DNA from: Candidatus Poribacteria bacterium
GTDB lineage: Bacteria > Poribacteria > WGA-4E > WGA-3G
Direction: 5' to 3'
DNA length: 56,050 nt
NCBI GenBank assembly: GCA_022820835.1
Contig: JAJEET010000033.1
Span: 1 to 56,050 of the forward strand
A program made the position numbers and the translations under genes. The notes under the pieces were generated by a model. That model was given only the letters and a program-made list of their open reading frames with translations, was not told the origin of the DNA and did no database searches. This document shows positions 8,613-16,803 of the stretch, in pieces (the stretch's first letter is position 1; every line of letters starts with the position of its first letter).

Positions 8613-10709
8613 ATGGGAAGATGGAAAGTTATTACAATTGCTGCAGCAGTCGTACTCGTAGCCGTAGCCGCAGTCGTCGTTGGACGCATCGTATTTGCAA
8701 CGAAAGACGGTGCAGACAGCAACGGGATACAAGACATAAAGACAGCAATGGTTGAACGCGGCGATATTGCAGTAACGATTGACGCAACAGGCACTATCAA
8801 ACCGTTGAATATTGTTGAAGTAAGCTCCAAAGCGAGTGGAAAGATTCTGGAACTCAGAGTTGACGCGGGTGATTACGTCCAAAAGGACGATATTATCGCT
8901 GTGATTGAAACCACCTACGTCCAGATCAGTTTGGAACAAGCACAAGCCGACTTACAATCCGCTCAAGCCCGCTTGCAACAGGCGGAAATCGATATCCAAC
9001 TCCAGCGAGAGCAATCCGAAATTCAGATTCGGCAGGCACAGGAGTCTCTCATTGAAGCACAGCAACGGCTCATCCAGATCAAGGAAGATATCCGTCTTGA
9101 GAAGATAGCCAACCAACGCGGTATCATGGATGCCGAAAACAACCTTAACATCGCTAAAATTAGGTATAAATTGCTCACCTCCGATGAGGTCCGGGACGAA
9201 AATAAACGGCGCGCACAAGCCACTTTGGAACAAGATAAGGCAAACTTGGACCTGGTCACCGCAGAGCATGAGCGCAATAAAACGCTCCATGAAAAAGAGC
9301 TCATCTCACAAGCCGCGTTAGAGTCTTCACAGGCACAACTAAAATCGGCGCAGGCACGGTATCGCTCATCCGTCGAAAACGTGAAACTCGTAGAGCAACC
9401 CGCGACTGAAGCCGAACTTGAACTCGGACGCGCAGATATCAAGAAGGCAGAGTTCAACCTCGCACTCGCTAATGAACGCGTTGAAGCTGAAGCCTCGCGG
9501 GATATGGATATTGAACTTCAGCAGCAGCGGATCGTTCAGTCGGAAGAGTCCTTGAAACTCGCACAAGCGAACCGGAAACAAATTACCCGAAAAGAACGCG
9601 ATATCGAAACCGCGCGTTTAGCTGTCAAACGTAGTGAAGTACAACTCGAACTCCGTCAAATTGAGTACGATGATACAGTTATCAAAGCCCCCATCTCTGG
9701 AACGGTTCTTGAGAAAAAGGTTGAGGAAGGACAGTTAATTACTTCCCGCCTCTCCTCACTCGCCTCAACTGAAGGGCAGGCGATCGTTACTATGGCAGAC
9801 CTGGATACTGTCTACGTGGTGACTGAAGTTGATGAAACCGACATCGGTAAAATCCAAATCGGACAACCCGTGACCATTAATGTTGAAGCCTATCCTGATA
9901 TGCCGTTTCAGGGCGAAGTCTTGAAGATTGCTCCGCAAGGTCAAGTTATTCAGAATGTGACGACTTTTGAAGTGACTTCCGAGTTAAAAAATGTGGCAGC
10001 TACCGGCACAGGGCAGGGAATGGTGCGAGGTGCAGCGGGTCGGCGCGGTGGCGGCGATCGACAAGGTGGCGAGGGGCGACCAGATTTCGCAAATATGACG
10101 GACGAAGAACGCGAACGTTTCCGCGCAATGCGGCAACAACGCCAAGCGGACGGTGCCGATGCTGATGGCATACCATCAAGACCTACACCTCAAGAACCCG
10201 CTGTTCAACAACCCGCGCAGCAGTTAGAAGATCCTGACGTAGCCGAGGCGAAGGCGGAAACCGATGAGGATGATTGGGGCGGACTTTTCGGCGGCTTCTT
10301 TGAGGAAGCACCCGAAGAAGAACCACAGCTCCAGACACAACCCGAAGAAACTCAAGCGTCAAAGATGCCGTTCCTCAAACCCGGCATGAACGCCTCTGTC
10401 CAAATCTCGGCTATCAATAAAACAGGCATCCTTACCTTGCCGACCGAAGCGGTCCTTGATATGCGCGGTAGGAAAATGGTCAGGATCCTTGACGCAGAGG
10501 GGCAACCCGGACGACCGCAGCCCGTTGTAACAGGCGTTAACAGTTTTGACAAAATTGAGATCATCTCTGGCCTCGCTGAAGGCGATGTTGTTGCTGTTGG
10601 CGGCTTTTCGCCGGGGGGTGGCGGTGAAGATTGGCGAAGACGCATGATGCAAAACCCAGCTTCCACAATGCGACGCATGGGAGGCGGCGGAGGTCCCCGA
10701 GGACGATAA
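8613..10709 (+). CDS. MacA/HlyD-like periplasmic adaptor of an efflux or export system
   Basis: The 698-residue protein has an N-terminal membrane anchor (residues 6-24) and then a split lipoyl domain around a long helical hairpin. The first lipoyl half is near 70-95, the coiled coil roughly 100-350, and the second half, KAPISGTVLEKKV, follows. A beta-barrel domain (YVVTEVDETDIG) and a membrane-proximal domain with LPTEAVLDMRG complete the adaptor fold. Two oddities stand out: an insertion of about 130 residues, first Gly/Arg-rich then acidic (about residues 465-590), and a Gly/Arg-rich C-terminal tail. Such adaptors link an inner-membrane transporter to an outer-membrane channel. AAGGGGG lies about ten bases before the ATG. 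It is followed by a MacB-type permease gene 66 bases downstream. Confidence 0.88.
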   Translation: MGRWKVITIAAAVVLVAVAAVVVGRIVFATKDGADSNGIQDIKTAMVERGDIAVTIDATGTIKPLNIVEVSSKASGKILELRVDAGDYVQKDDIIAVIETTYVQISLEQAQADLQSAQARLQQAEIDIQLQREQSEIQIRQAQESLIEAQQRLIQIKEDIRLEKIANQRGIMDAENNLNIAKIRYKLLTSDEVRDENKRRAQATLEQDKANLDLVTAEHERNKTLHEKELISQAALESSQAQLKSAQARYRSSVENVKLVEQPATEAELELGRADIKKAEFNLALANERVEAEASRDMDIELQQQRIVQSEESLKLAQANRKQITRKERDIETARLAVKRSEVQLELRQIEYDDTVIKAPISGTVLEKKVEEGQLITSRLSSLASTEGQAIVTMADLDTVYVVTEVDETDIGKIQIGQPVTINVEAYPDMPFQGEVLKIAPQGQVIQNVTTFEVTSELKNVAATGTGQGMVRGAAGRRGGGDRQGGEGRPDFANMTDEERERFRAMRQQRQADGADADGIPSRPTPQEPAVQQPAQQLEDPDVAEAKAETDEDDWGGLFGGFFEEAPEEEPQLQTQPEETQASKMPFLKPGMNASVQISAINKTGILTLPTEAVLDMRGRKMVRILDAEGQPGRPQPVVTGVNSFDKIEIISGLAEGDVVAVGGFSPGGGGEDWRRRMMQNPASTMRRMGGGGGPRGR

Positions 10710-10775
10710 ACACGATCACCTACTTGTAGGTACGCCCAGTTACCATGGATGGAAATGGGCATAGGAGCAAACGTT

Positions 10776-11987
10776 ATGGGTATTCTTGAAAGTTTTGCAA
10801 ACGCATTGAGTGCCTTATTGGCAAATAAACTCCGATCTCTATTGACAATGTTGGGTGTAATCATCGGTGTCGGCGCGATTATAACCACTACCTCAATCGG
10901 TGAAGGCGCGAAAGCCGATGTCACCGAACGGATTCAAACATTAGGCGCGAACATTCTCGCAGTCCGGCCTGGACAAAGTATGTTCCGCGGACGCAGCTCC
11001 GCTGATGCCCGGAGAACTCTCACTGTCGAAGATATGGAGGCACTACAGGAACGCGGACAAACTTTTAGTTATGTCACACCAGAGGTGAGCAGCCGCGCAC
11101 AGGTGAAGTTCCGAAATAAAAATACGAACACAACTATTGTCGGCACCTCGCCAGCATACCTCGTCACGGCGAATTTTAACGTTCAGAAGGGACGATTTTT
11201 TACAGAATATGAGATACGAAATCGAGACCGCGTCTGTGTACTCGGTAAAACCGTTGTTGATAATCTCTTTGAAAACGTCGAACCCGTCGGCCAAACAGTC
11301 AAAATTAAGAACGTCGGTTTCCATGTCGTCGGCGTTATGAAAGAGAAGGGCGCAAGCGGGTGGCGAAACCCCGACGACCAAGTTTTCATCCCCTATTCAA
11401 CGGCTATGAAGCGCGTTTTCGGAAATGAATATCTATCGAGTATCAGTGTACAAGCCAATAACGACAAACTCATTGAAGCAGCAGAAACCGAGCTAACCGA
11501 ACTCATCCGAAAGCAGCACGAAATTCCAGTAAACAAGGAGCCTGATTTTCATATCCGTAACCAAGCAGAGTTCATGGAAACACTCGAAGAATCAAACCAA
11601 ACCTTTACCAACCTAATCTTAGGGATTGCTGTGGTATCGTTAGTTGTCGGTGGTATCGGTATTATGAACATCATGCTCGTCTCTGTAACGGAGCGGACGA
11701 AAGAGATCGGGCTACGCAAAGCCGTTGGTGCACAACGCTCCGATATCCTCGCACAGTTCCTCGTTGAATCCACAAGCCTTGCACTCGTCGGCGGCATCAT
11801 CGGTATCGGTGTCGGTATAGGCGGTGCTGAACTGGTCACATCGTTCTGGGAGTGGCGAACCCTCGTTTCGCCAATGTATGGAATAGTCTCATTTGTTGTG
11901 AGTGCTTTGGTAGGTATCTTTTTTGGGGCGTATCCGGCATGGAAAGCCGCAAAACTTCATCCGATTGACGCACTCAGGCACGAATAG
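10776..11987 (+). CDS. MacB/FtsX-type ABC transporter permease
   Basis: This 403-residue permease has the MacB plan: one N-terminal membrane helix (about 22-40), a large periplasmic domain, and three C-terminal helices (about 278-302, 325-350 and 368-392). The cytoplasmic coupling segment TERTKEIGLRKAVGA, typical of the FtsX domain, lies between the second and third helices. The start is set at ATG 10776 because GGAG lies eight bases upstream; a further in-frame ATG at 10749 would add nine unsupported residues. It pairs with the adaptor upstream. The expected LolD/MacB-type ATPase gene is not in the window, and the protein has no fused nucleotide-binding domain, so the ATPase must come from another locus. 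Confidence 0.9.
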   Translation: MGILESFANALSALLANKLRSLLTMLGVIIGVGAIITTTSIGEGAKADVTERIQTLGANILAVRPGQSMFRGRSSADARRTLTVEDMEALQERGQTFSYVTPEVSSRAQVKFRNKNTNTTIVGTSPAYLVTANFNVQKGRFFTEYEIRNRDRVCVLGKTVVDNLFENVEPVGQTVKIKNVGFHVVGVMKEKGASGWRNPDDQVFIPYSTAMKRVFGNEYLSSISVQANNDKLIEAAETELTELIRKQHEIPVNKEPDFHIRNQAEFMETLEESNQTFTNLILGIAVVSLVVGGIGIMNIMLVSVTERTKEIGLRKAVGAQRSDILAQFLVESTSLALVGGIIGIGVGIGGAELVTSFWEWRTLVSPMYGIVSFVVSALVGIFFGAYPAWKAAKLHPIDALRHE

Positions 11988-12023
11988 AATATCAGGCGGT
12001 TAGCGCAGTGCAGCTCCACTTCC

Positions 12024-12062
12024 TGCAAGTGCGGTTTATACCCCTTGCAGGTGCGGTTTATA
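12024..12062. repeat. Two direct copies of a 17-bp motif, 22-bp period
   Basis: TGCA(A/G)GTGCGGTTTATA occurs at 12024-12040 and 12046-12062 in the gap after the permease gene. The second copy continues into AACC, giving a GGTT-TAT-AACC core like the hairpins described elsewhere. The function is unknown. Confidence 0.6.
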
Positions 12063-12196
12063 ACCTCGCTATTGGGTTGAATTGAACCGCAAGTGAAACC
12101 GATTACCCAATCTTTCGTAAATCTATACAGATAAGATTGAATTGGAAGCAGGCCCAACTCCAAAATTTTCATGCGTTCTTTTTTTAAGGAATCACT

Positions 12197-12913
12197 ATGG
12201 AAAAAATAGCAGTTATCGCAGGTGTGGGTCCCGGTTTAGGGGCTGCACTCGCCCGTAAATTTGTAGAAGAGGGATGTAACGTAGCCCTTCTGTCCCGTTC
12301 GTCCGCCTATATTAAAAACCTATCCACGAGATTGTCAAAATCCGGACGCACAGTTATTCCGATCCCGACGGATATTACCGAACCTGAGCAGGTGGATCAA
12401 AGTTTCGATCGTATCCGAGAAGAACTCGGCGATCCTGACATCTTGGTGAATCACGCCGGAAACGCCGCGTGGGGGAGTTTCGCGGACCTCACGCCAGAGG
12501 CGTTTGAAGGCGCGTGGCGCGTCTGTACCCTCGGTGGGTTCCTCTGTTCAAAACAGGTCGTTCCCGGAATGCTCCAAAAAGGCGGTGGAAAGATTCTATT
12601 CACCGGAGCCACTTCTGCCATACGCGGCAGAGCAGACGCTCTGGCGTTTAGTAGTGCTAAGTTCGCAACGCGAGGTTTGGCATCATCGCTCGCCCGTGAA
12701 GTCGGTCCGCACGGCATCCATGTCGCCCATATTATCATTGATGGGGTCATTGATACACCAGGGATGCGACAACGCTATAAATTGAGTGAAAACGAACCGC
12801 TCCTCGAACCCGACGCAATCGCCGATACCTATTGGGCTCTGGTACAACAGGAACGGAGCGCGTGGACGTTTGAAGTAGATGTCCGTCCACATAACGAAGA
12901 ATTCTTTACGTAG
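12197..12913 (+). CDS. SDR-family protein with Phe in place of the catalytic Tyr
   Basis: The 238-residue protein has the short-chain dehydrogenase fold: a nucleotide-binding loop GVGPGLG (9-15), NHAG (85-88) and the catalytic Ser region GATS (137-140). In the expected YxxxK motif the Tyr is Phe151, followed by Lys155 (FSSAK). The codon is TTT, so this is not a misread. SDR proteins of this type with FxxxK are found in several bacteria, and their reaction is not established. Normal SDR chemistry needs the Tyr as acid/base, so the enzyme may be inactive, bind a ligand, or use another residue. The ATG is preceded by AAGGA at a spacing of about six. It converges on the minus-strand PhyH-HEAT gene, with a strong hairpin between them. 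Confidence 0.85.
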   Translation: MEKIAVIAGVGPGLGAALARKFVEEGCNVALLSRSSAYIKNLSTRLSKSGRTVIPIPTDITEPEQVDQSFDRIREELGDPDILVNHAGNAAWGSFADLTPEAFEGAWRVCTLGGFLCSKQVVPGMLQKGGGKILFTGATSAIRGRADALAFSSAKFATRGLASSLAREVGPHGIHVAHIIIDGVIDTPGMRQRYKLSENEPLLEPDAIADTYWALVQQERSAWTFEVDVRPHNEEFFT

Positions 12914-12932
12914 ATTTTCCTTTACAGCACGG

Positions 12933-12957
12933 TTGGCGCGGTTTGTAACCGCGCCAA
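12933..12957. terminator. Bidirectional terminator-like hairpin
   Basis: An 11-bp perfect stem, TTGGCGCGGTT with AACCGCGCCAA, encloses a 3-base loop between two convergent genes. It is one member of a family of GGTT-N-AACC hairpins in this window. No long T-run follows, so termination is inferred mainly from position. Confidence 0.55.
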
Positions 12958-12978
12958 ATTCCTAAATCTCATACCAAT

Positions 12979-14352
12979 CTAAAACGTACTTTCCCGTGTC
13001 GTGATCGGGCACCAGCGCGTCGTCTGAAGATGATGCAGCAAGACCGATTTCGCCGCCGGTGTCCCGATACGGTAAAGCGCATGCACCGCATCGCCACGCA
13101 CATACCGGTTCGCGTCAAACAGCAAATTCTGTAAACCTTCAACCGCACCCTCCGCGTCCTGACCCAGCCGTGCCAGTGCGAAAACAGCATTCCGACGAAC
13201 CCCATCATTCGGATCCGCTAATGCCTTCACGAGACTCGGCGCAGCAACTGAACTCGATTGACCCGTTGTGCCTAACGCCTCTACTGAATGTACACGCACA
13301 CGACCCGATTCATCCGAAAGTGCCTCAACCAGTGCGGGTACCGCCGATTCTGCTTTGTTCCCTAAATCACCGAGTGCCTCCGCAGCGTTGTCCCGAACCT
13401 GTTCAGACGGATCTTTCAGTACTTTACGCAGAGCATCGACCGCAGGAGACCCCACCGCATTGAGCGCATAACAGGCATTCCGGCGTATCATCTCCGGTTC
13501 GTCATATAGACACCGCACTAAAGCAGAAACCGCCTGCTCTCCAAATCGGGGTAACGCATAAGCCGCCTGCAAACTTGTCGATTCCGATGTACTGTTAAGT
13601 GAACTGACCAATTCTGACAACGAAGCACCGTTTGAGGTCTCGTGCGAACCGTTATCCTCAACCCCGCGGTGCCAGTTCCAGAGATGTCGGAACATCCCTT
13701 GATGTTCAGCCGGCCCCACAGAAGTGCCGTTTGCCCATTCTGTCTCCTGATTTGCCCATGTCGCTGCTTCGGGTTCGGACATCCGAGCATACAAGAATTT
13801 CATCATGTAGCGCCGCTTCTCGCTGCTGTTCGGCATCGCACGGTGCCACAGATCGTAGTTCGCAAACGCAACCGTCCCCGCTTTTCCGACAATAGGCTGT
13901 TCCGGCAAAATTTCCGAACCTTCACGGGTACTGAAGTAGTGGCTCATCGGAACCACCCCAGTCGGACCGAGTTCGACCGGTGTATCTTGCGGGTAATAGA
14001 AAACCAGCAGCCTGCGTGTGTGATGCGACCACCGTTTTCCGCCATCTTGATGCAGCCCTTGTCCTTTACTGCCCGGCGGATTATAGTGCGGATGCCGGTG
14101 CGGCTGCATATAGTAATCCGGTCCGAGAAGACTCGTCAATGCCCCGTGAACGTTCGGATCGTCAAAGATTTGCTGAATCTCTGGTATCCGTGGCAACAGG
14201 TTATTTCCAGGATTCCCTTCCTTATCAAAGACACTCATCGTCTTTTCGTAGATCGCATCGTGAAATTCCGCAGAGAGTTCCGTCGTGACGGTCACAAAAC
14301 CGTTCACAATGAATTCCCGCATCTGCGCGTCGTTTAAGAGGTGTTCTGCCAT
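12979..14352 (-). CDS. Phytanoyl-CoA dioxygenase (PhyH) fused to HEAT repeats
   Basis: The first 220 or so residues form a PhyH-type Fe(II)/2-oxoglutarate dioxygenase. The iron triad is intact: His101 and Asp103 in GLHQDGG and the distal His170 in YDLWHRAMPN. Arg181 is placed to bind 2-oxoglutarate. From about residue 270 to the end run about six HEAT/PBS-lyase-like helical repeats (AVSALVRCL, AVDALRKVL, AVPALVEAL, AAPSLVKAL and others), probably a protein-binding or scaffold part. The start is set at 14352 because AGGAGG lies seven bases upstream; a longer frame to 14403 lacks a ribosome binding site. The length is 457 residues. There is no signal peptide. A weak promoter TTGCAA-18-AATAAT may lie upstream near 14420-14450. 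Confidence 0.88.
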   Translation of the reverse strand: MAEHLLNDAQMREFIVNGFVTVTTELSAEFHDAIYEKTMSVFDKEGNPGNNLLPRIPEIQQIFDDPNVHGALTSLLGPDYYMQPHRHPHYNPPGSKGQGLHQDGGKRWSHHTRRLLVFYYPQDTPVELGPTGVVPMSHYFSTREGSEILPEQPIVGKAGTVAFANYDLWHRAMPNSSEKRRYMMKFLYARMSEPEAATWANQETEWANGTSVGPAEHQGMFRHLWNWHRGVEDNGSHETSNGASLSELVSSLNSTSESTSLQAAYALPRFGEQAVSALVRCLYDEPEMIRRNACYALNAVGSPAVDALRKVLKDPSEQVRDNAAEALGDLGNKAESAVPALVEALSDESGRVRVHSVEALGTTGQSSSVAAPSLVKALADPNDGVRRNAVFALARLGQDAEGAVEGLQNLLFDANRYVRGDAVHALYRIGTPAAKSVLLHHLQTTRWCPITTRESTF

Positions 14353-14466
14353 TTTTATGCCTCCTACCCATCCGAAACTTGTTATGATTCCTATTCGCAA
14401 CACTCAAGTTACCTTATTATTGCACAAAATTTTACAATTTTGCAAGAAAATCTTGATAAAAAATGC

Positions 14467-14496
14467 TTGACACCTCCACCTACGCTGGGCTATAAT
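14467..14496 (+). promoter_or_regulatory. Consensus sigma-70 promoter
   Basis: TTGACA (14467-14472), an 18-bp spacer and TATAAT (14491-14496) match the housekeeping consensus perfectly. It drives the small membrane protein gene that starts at 14523, giving a leader of about 20 bases. Confidence 0.8.
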
Positions 14497-14522
14497 TAAT
14501 ACATCAACATGGAAGTAAAGCG

Positions 14523-15035
14523 ATGGTCTTGTGTATCGCACCTTTTATCACTCCCTATTTTGAAAGGATATTTCGGTTGATGGAATCGAATGATAAGGAC
14601 TATGTATCGTTAGTCCGGATCCCGCGAAAATGGTTCTATGTATTCGCTCGGATTTTTTCAAGTCTTGTAATACTGAATCTATTGCTTGAAGTTTTCTTTG
14701 GTTGGAAGTTAGAGGCATTAGGTGGAACGTTCTTAACGCGAACGTCTGTTCTGATGGCGTTGATTGTTGGCTTCTTTTTTATCTTCGCACATATACTGGA
14801 GGAAATCATGTTTGGGTATGCAAAGTTGTTTAGAGACCGGGTTTATGCCGAGGGCAAAGCGGAAGGTATCGCCGAGGGTAAAGCTGAGGGCAAAGCTGAG
14901 GGCAAAGCTGAGGGTTTCCAGATGGCCAATCAAGCATGGGTTGAATGGTTCCAGCGAAAAGAAGCAGCTGAAGCTGCGGGTGAACCCTTTGACGAACCAT
15001 CTCCTGCTGAGCAGCACAGAAATGGTGGCAACTGA
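14523..15035 (+). CDS. Small membrane protein with EGKA-repeat tail
   Basis: I do not recognise a named family. The 170-residue product has two hydrophobic segments (about 39-57 and 74-94), then a hydrophilic tail with five to six tandem four-residue units of the type AEGK near residues 109-132, ending in a short acidic stretch. Similar AEGKAEG tails occur on Rpn-type nucleases and other proteins and are prone to slippage. The chosen ATG has GGAAG seven bases upstream and follows a consensus promoter. An internal ATG at 14581 (MESNDKDYV) with AAGGA upstream is a possible alternative start. Confidence 0.65.
   Translation: MVLCIAPFITPYFERIFRLMESNDKDYVSLVRIPRKWFYVFARIFSSLVILNLLLEVFFGWKLEALGGTFLTRTSVLMALIVGFFFIFAHILEEIMFGYAKLFRDRVYAEGKAEGIAEGKAEGKAEGKAEGFQMANQAWVEWFQRKEAAEAAGEPFDEPSPAEQHRNGGN
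14850..14919 (+). repeat. 12-bp coding tandem repeat (EGKA units)
   Basis: GAGGGYAAAGCT is repeated head to tail at 14874-14909 (three near-identical units), with diverged units from 14850. Each unit encodes Glu-Gly-Lys-Ala, so changes in copy number keep the reading frame. Confidence 0.75.
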
Positions 15036-15163
15036 AACTATCAACAGAAGCGTTCATGTGTCTTCAGTTCACATCACCAAAATTTATCCCCTTTGCTTAT
15101 GTTGAATTAATCATATAACTTCACAAGGTCCATGTAGCCATTTTAGTGGCTGTAAGGGCTTTC

Positions 15164-15210
15164 ATGCCCGCGTGCTGCCTTCGTATTACACGAAAGCAGC
15201 ACGCGGGCAT
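15164..15210. terminator. Long hairpin downstream of the membrane protein gene
   Basis: ATGCCCGCGTGCTGC pairs perfectly with its complement at 15196-15210. One mismatch and five more pairs extend the stem inward, closing on a 5-base loop. A smaller hairpin AGCCA/TGGCT precedes it at 15136-15151. It lies in the 322-bp gap 15036-15357 and may terminate transcription or be a repeat-family member. Confidence 0.55.
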
Positions 15211-15225
15211 TTGGCGTTGCATTGC

Positions 15226-15249
15226 AGGCTGCGTCAACAAACGCAGCCT
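15226..15249. repeat. Hairpin, 9-bp stem
   Basis: AGGCTGCGT and ACGCAGCCT flank a 6-base loop, just after the longer hairpin in the same gap. Confidence 0.5.
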
Positions 15250-15310
15250 CAACCTATAAAAAACTCTGCCATCAAATACAGAATTGTGCTAAAATAAGTA
15301 GAAAGGAGTA

Positions 15311-15327
15311 GGCACACACCGTGTGCC
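15311..15327. promoter_or_regulatory. Palindrome in the leader of the aminotransferase gene
   Basis: GGCACAC-ACC-GTGTGCC is a perfect 7-bp inverted repeat about 30 bases before the start codon. It lies downstream of a possible -10 box TAAAAT (15290-15295; poor -35 CTGCCA at 15266). It could be an operator for a dimeric regulator or a small leader hairpin. Confidence 0.35.
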
Positions 15328-15357
15328 GTAACAAGACAGCGCATCGGAGGTTTTAGG

Positions 15358-16563
15358 ATGGGACGAAGTTTTGAAAAATCACTCGCGTGGCAGAAACGCG
15401 CCGAAGCGGCACTGGTCGGTGGTGGACAACCCCATAAACGGAGCCAACCACCGAAACCTATTATGATCGCAGGCGCGAAAGGGGCACATTTCTGGGATGC
15501 CGATGGAAACGATTACATCGACTATCTCATGGGATACGGTCCCATGATCCTCGGACACGCCTATCCGACTGTGATTGACACCGTCACAAAATACGTCGTT
15601 GAACGGGGGAACGTCTATAACTTCGGGCATACGCTTGAGGTAGAACTCGCCGAAAAATTGATCCAGATGATCCCGTCGGCGGAGCGGGTCGCCTACTTCG
15701 TCGGTGGTTCGGACGCAACAACCGGCGCGATTAAGTTCGCTCGCGCATATACCGATAAAGAAAAAATCATTCGGTGTGGTTATCACGGATGGCACGATTG
15801 GTGCAGCCATGCACGCGGACACCTTTCAGGTGCTGCTGCCGCTACACTCAGCGTCGATTTCAACGATCTCGAAGCACTCGCCGATCTCTTTAAAGCACAT
15901 CCGGATGAAATCGCTTGCCTAATTATGGAACCCTCCGGACAAGACCTCCCCAAAGATGGCTACCTCGAAGAAGCGAAAAAACTTGTCAATGCCAACGGTG
16001 CGTTGATGATCTTCGATGAAGTCAAAACTGGATTCCGATACGCGCTCGGTGGCGCACAAGAATACTTCGGTGTCACACCCGACATGTCCGTTTTCGGTAA
16101 AGCACTCGCCAACGGTTTCGCAACTGCTGTCGTCGTCGGAAAAAAAGAAATCATGGATCAAGTCGGTGATGTCTGGGTCGCCGCAACCTTTCACGGCGAG
16201 GTATCGCTCGTCGCTGCTGCGATCGCCACAATTGCGGAACTTGAGGCGAAGGACGGTGTCACCTTTATGTGGAAACAGGGAGAGAAATTGTTGGACGGCT
16301 ATAGAGAAATGACGACACGCCTCGGTATCGACAACGCTCAGATCGGTGGTATCGGACCCATGCCTTATTTCGGTTTGAATACCAATAGCGATGACGAAAA
16401 ACAACAGCAATTCCACAAAACCTTCTATGAAGCCACCTTAGATGGCGGTCTATATTTACCAGAGGGACATATCTGGTTCATGTCCATGTCCCATACTGAT
16501 GAAGATATTGATAAAACTTTAAGTGTTTCTGAGGACGCACTTAAACGCGCGAAAGCCGCATAG
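15358..16563 (+). CDS. PLP-dependent class III aminotransferase (glutamate-1-semialdehyde aminomutase-like)
   Basis: The 401-residue protein has the class III aminotransferase layout. The active-site Lys248 lies in FGKALANG, Asp220 in IFDEVKTGFR contacts the PLP ring nitrogen, and GGSDATTGAIKFAR (near 119-132) binds the phosphate. It resembles the HemL-like subgroup. However, a haem-pathway role is not supported by neighbours and the sequence departs from HemL at the N-terminus, so the symbol is left blank. The ribosome binding site is GGAGG seven bases before the ATG. Two PhyH genes lie downstream on the same strand, so it may belong to a small-molecule pathway with them, though 240 bp of repeats separate them. 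Confidence 0.88.
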   Translation: MGRSFEKSLAWQKRAEAALVGGGQPHKRSQPPKPIMIAGAKGAHFWDADGNDYIDYLMGYGPMILGHAYPTVIDTVTKYVVERGNVYNFGHTLEVELAEKLIQMIPSAERVAYFVGGSDATTGAIKFARAYTDKEKIIRCGYHGWHDWCSHARGHLSGAAAATLSVDFNDLEALADLFKAHPDEIACLIMEPSGQDLPKDGYLEEAKKLVNANGALMIFDEVKTGFRYALGGAQEYFGVTPDMSVFGKALANGFATAVVVGKKEIMDQVGDVWVAATFHGEVSLVAAAIATIAELEAKDGVTFMWKQGEKLLDGYREMTTRLGIDNAQIGGIGPMPYFGLNTNSDDEKQQQFHKTFYEATLDGGLYLPEGHIWFMSMSHTDEDIDKTLSVSEDALKRAKAA

Positions 16564-16577
16564 CGATTAGCCGACAG

Positions 16578-16788
16578 CAGTCAGCAATCAGCAGTCAGCA
16601 ATCAGCAGTCAGCAAGAGGACTTCTGTTAATTAGCAGTCAACCGTCAGCGGTCAACCGTTAGCAAAGAGGACTCCTATTGATTAAAAATCTCTTATTGCT
16701 GATAGTTTCCGAAAGCCGAAAGCCGATAGCCATATAATCAAAAACCTCTTGTTACTAATGGCTGATGGCTGATAGCCGATAGCCAATA
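16578..16788. repeat. Intergenic array of 7-bp repeats in four blocks
   Basis: Four blocks share a period of seven. Five units alternate CAGTCAG and CAATCAG at 16578-16612; CAGTCAA, CCGTCAG, CGGTCAA, CCGTTAG run at 16635-16662; CCGAAAG (twice) and CCGATAG at 16709-16729; and GCTGATG, GCTGATA, GCCGATA, GCCAATA at 16761-16788. The short stretches between blocks share AGAGGACT. There is no gene in this gap. Confidence 0.8.
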
Positions 16789-16803
16789 CAAAGGATATCT
16801 ATT

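Noticed and set aside
15358..16563. Naming the aminotransferase hemL
   Set aside because: Class III fold is clear, but HemL-specific features and haem-gene neighbours are missing.
16578..16788. CRISPR array
   Set aside because: Repeats are only seven bases, contiguous and without spacers; no cas genes are present.
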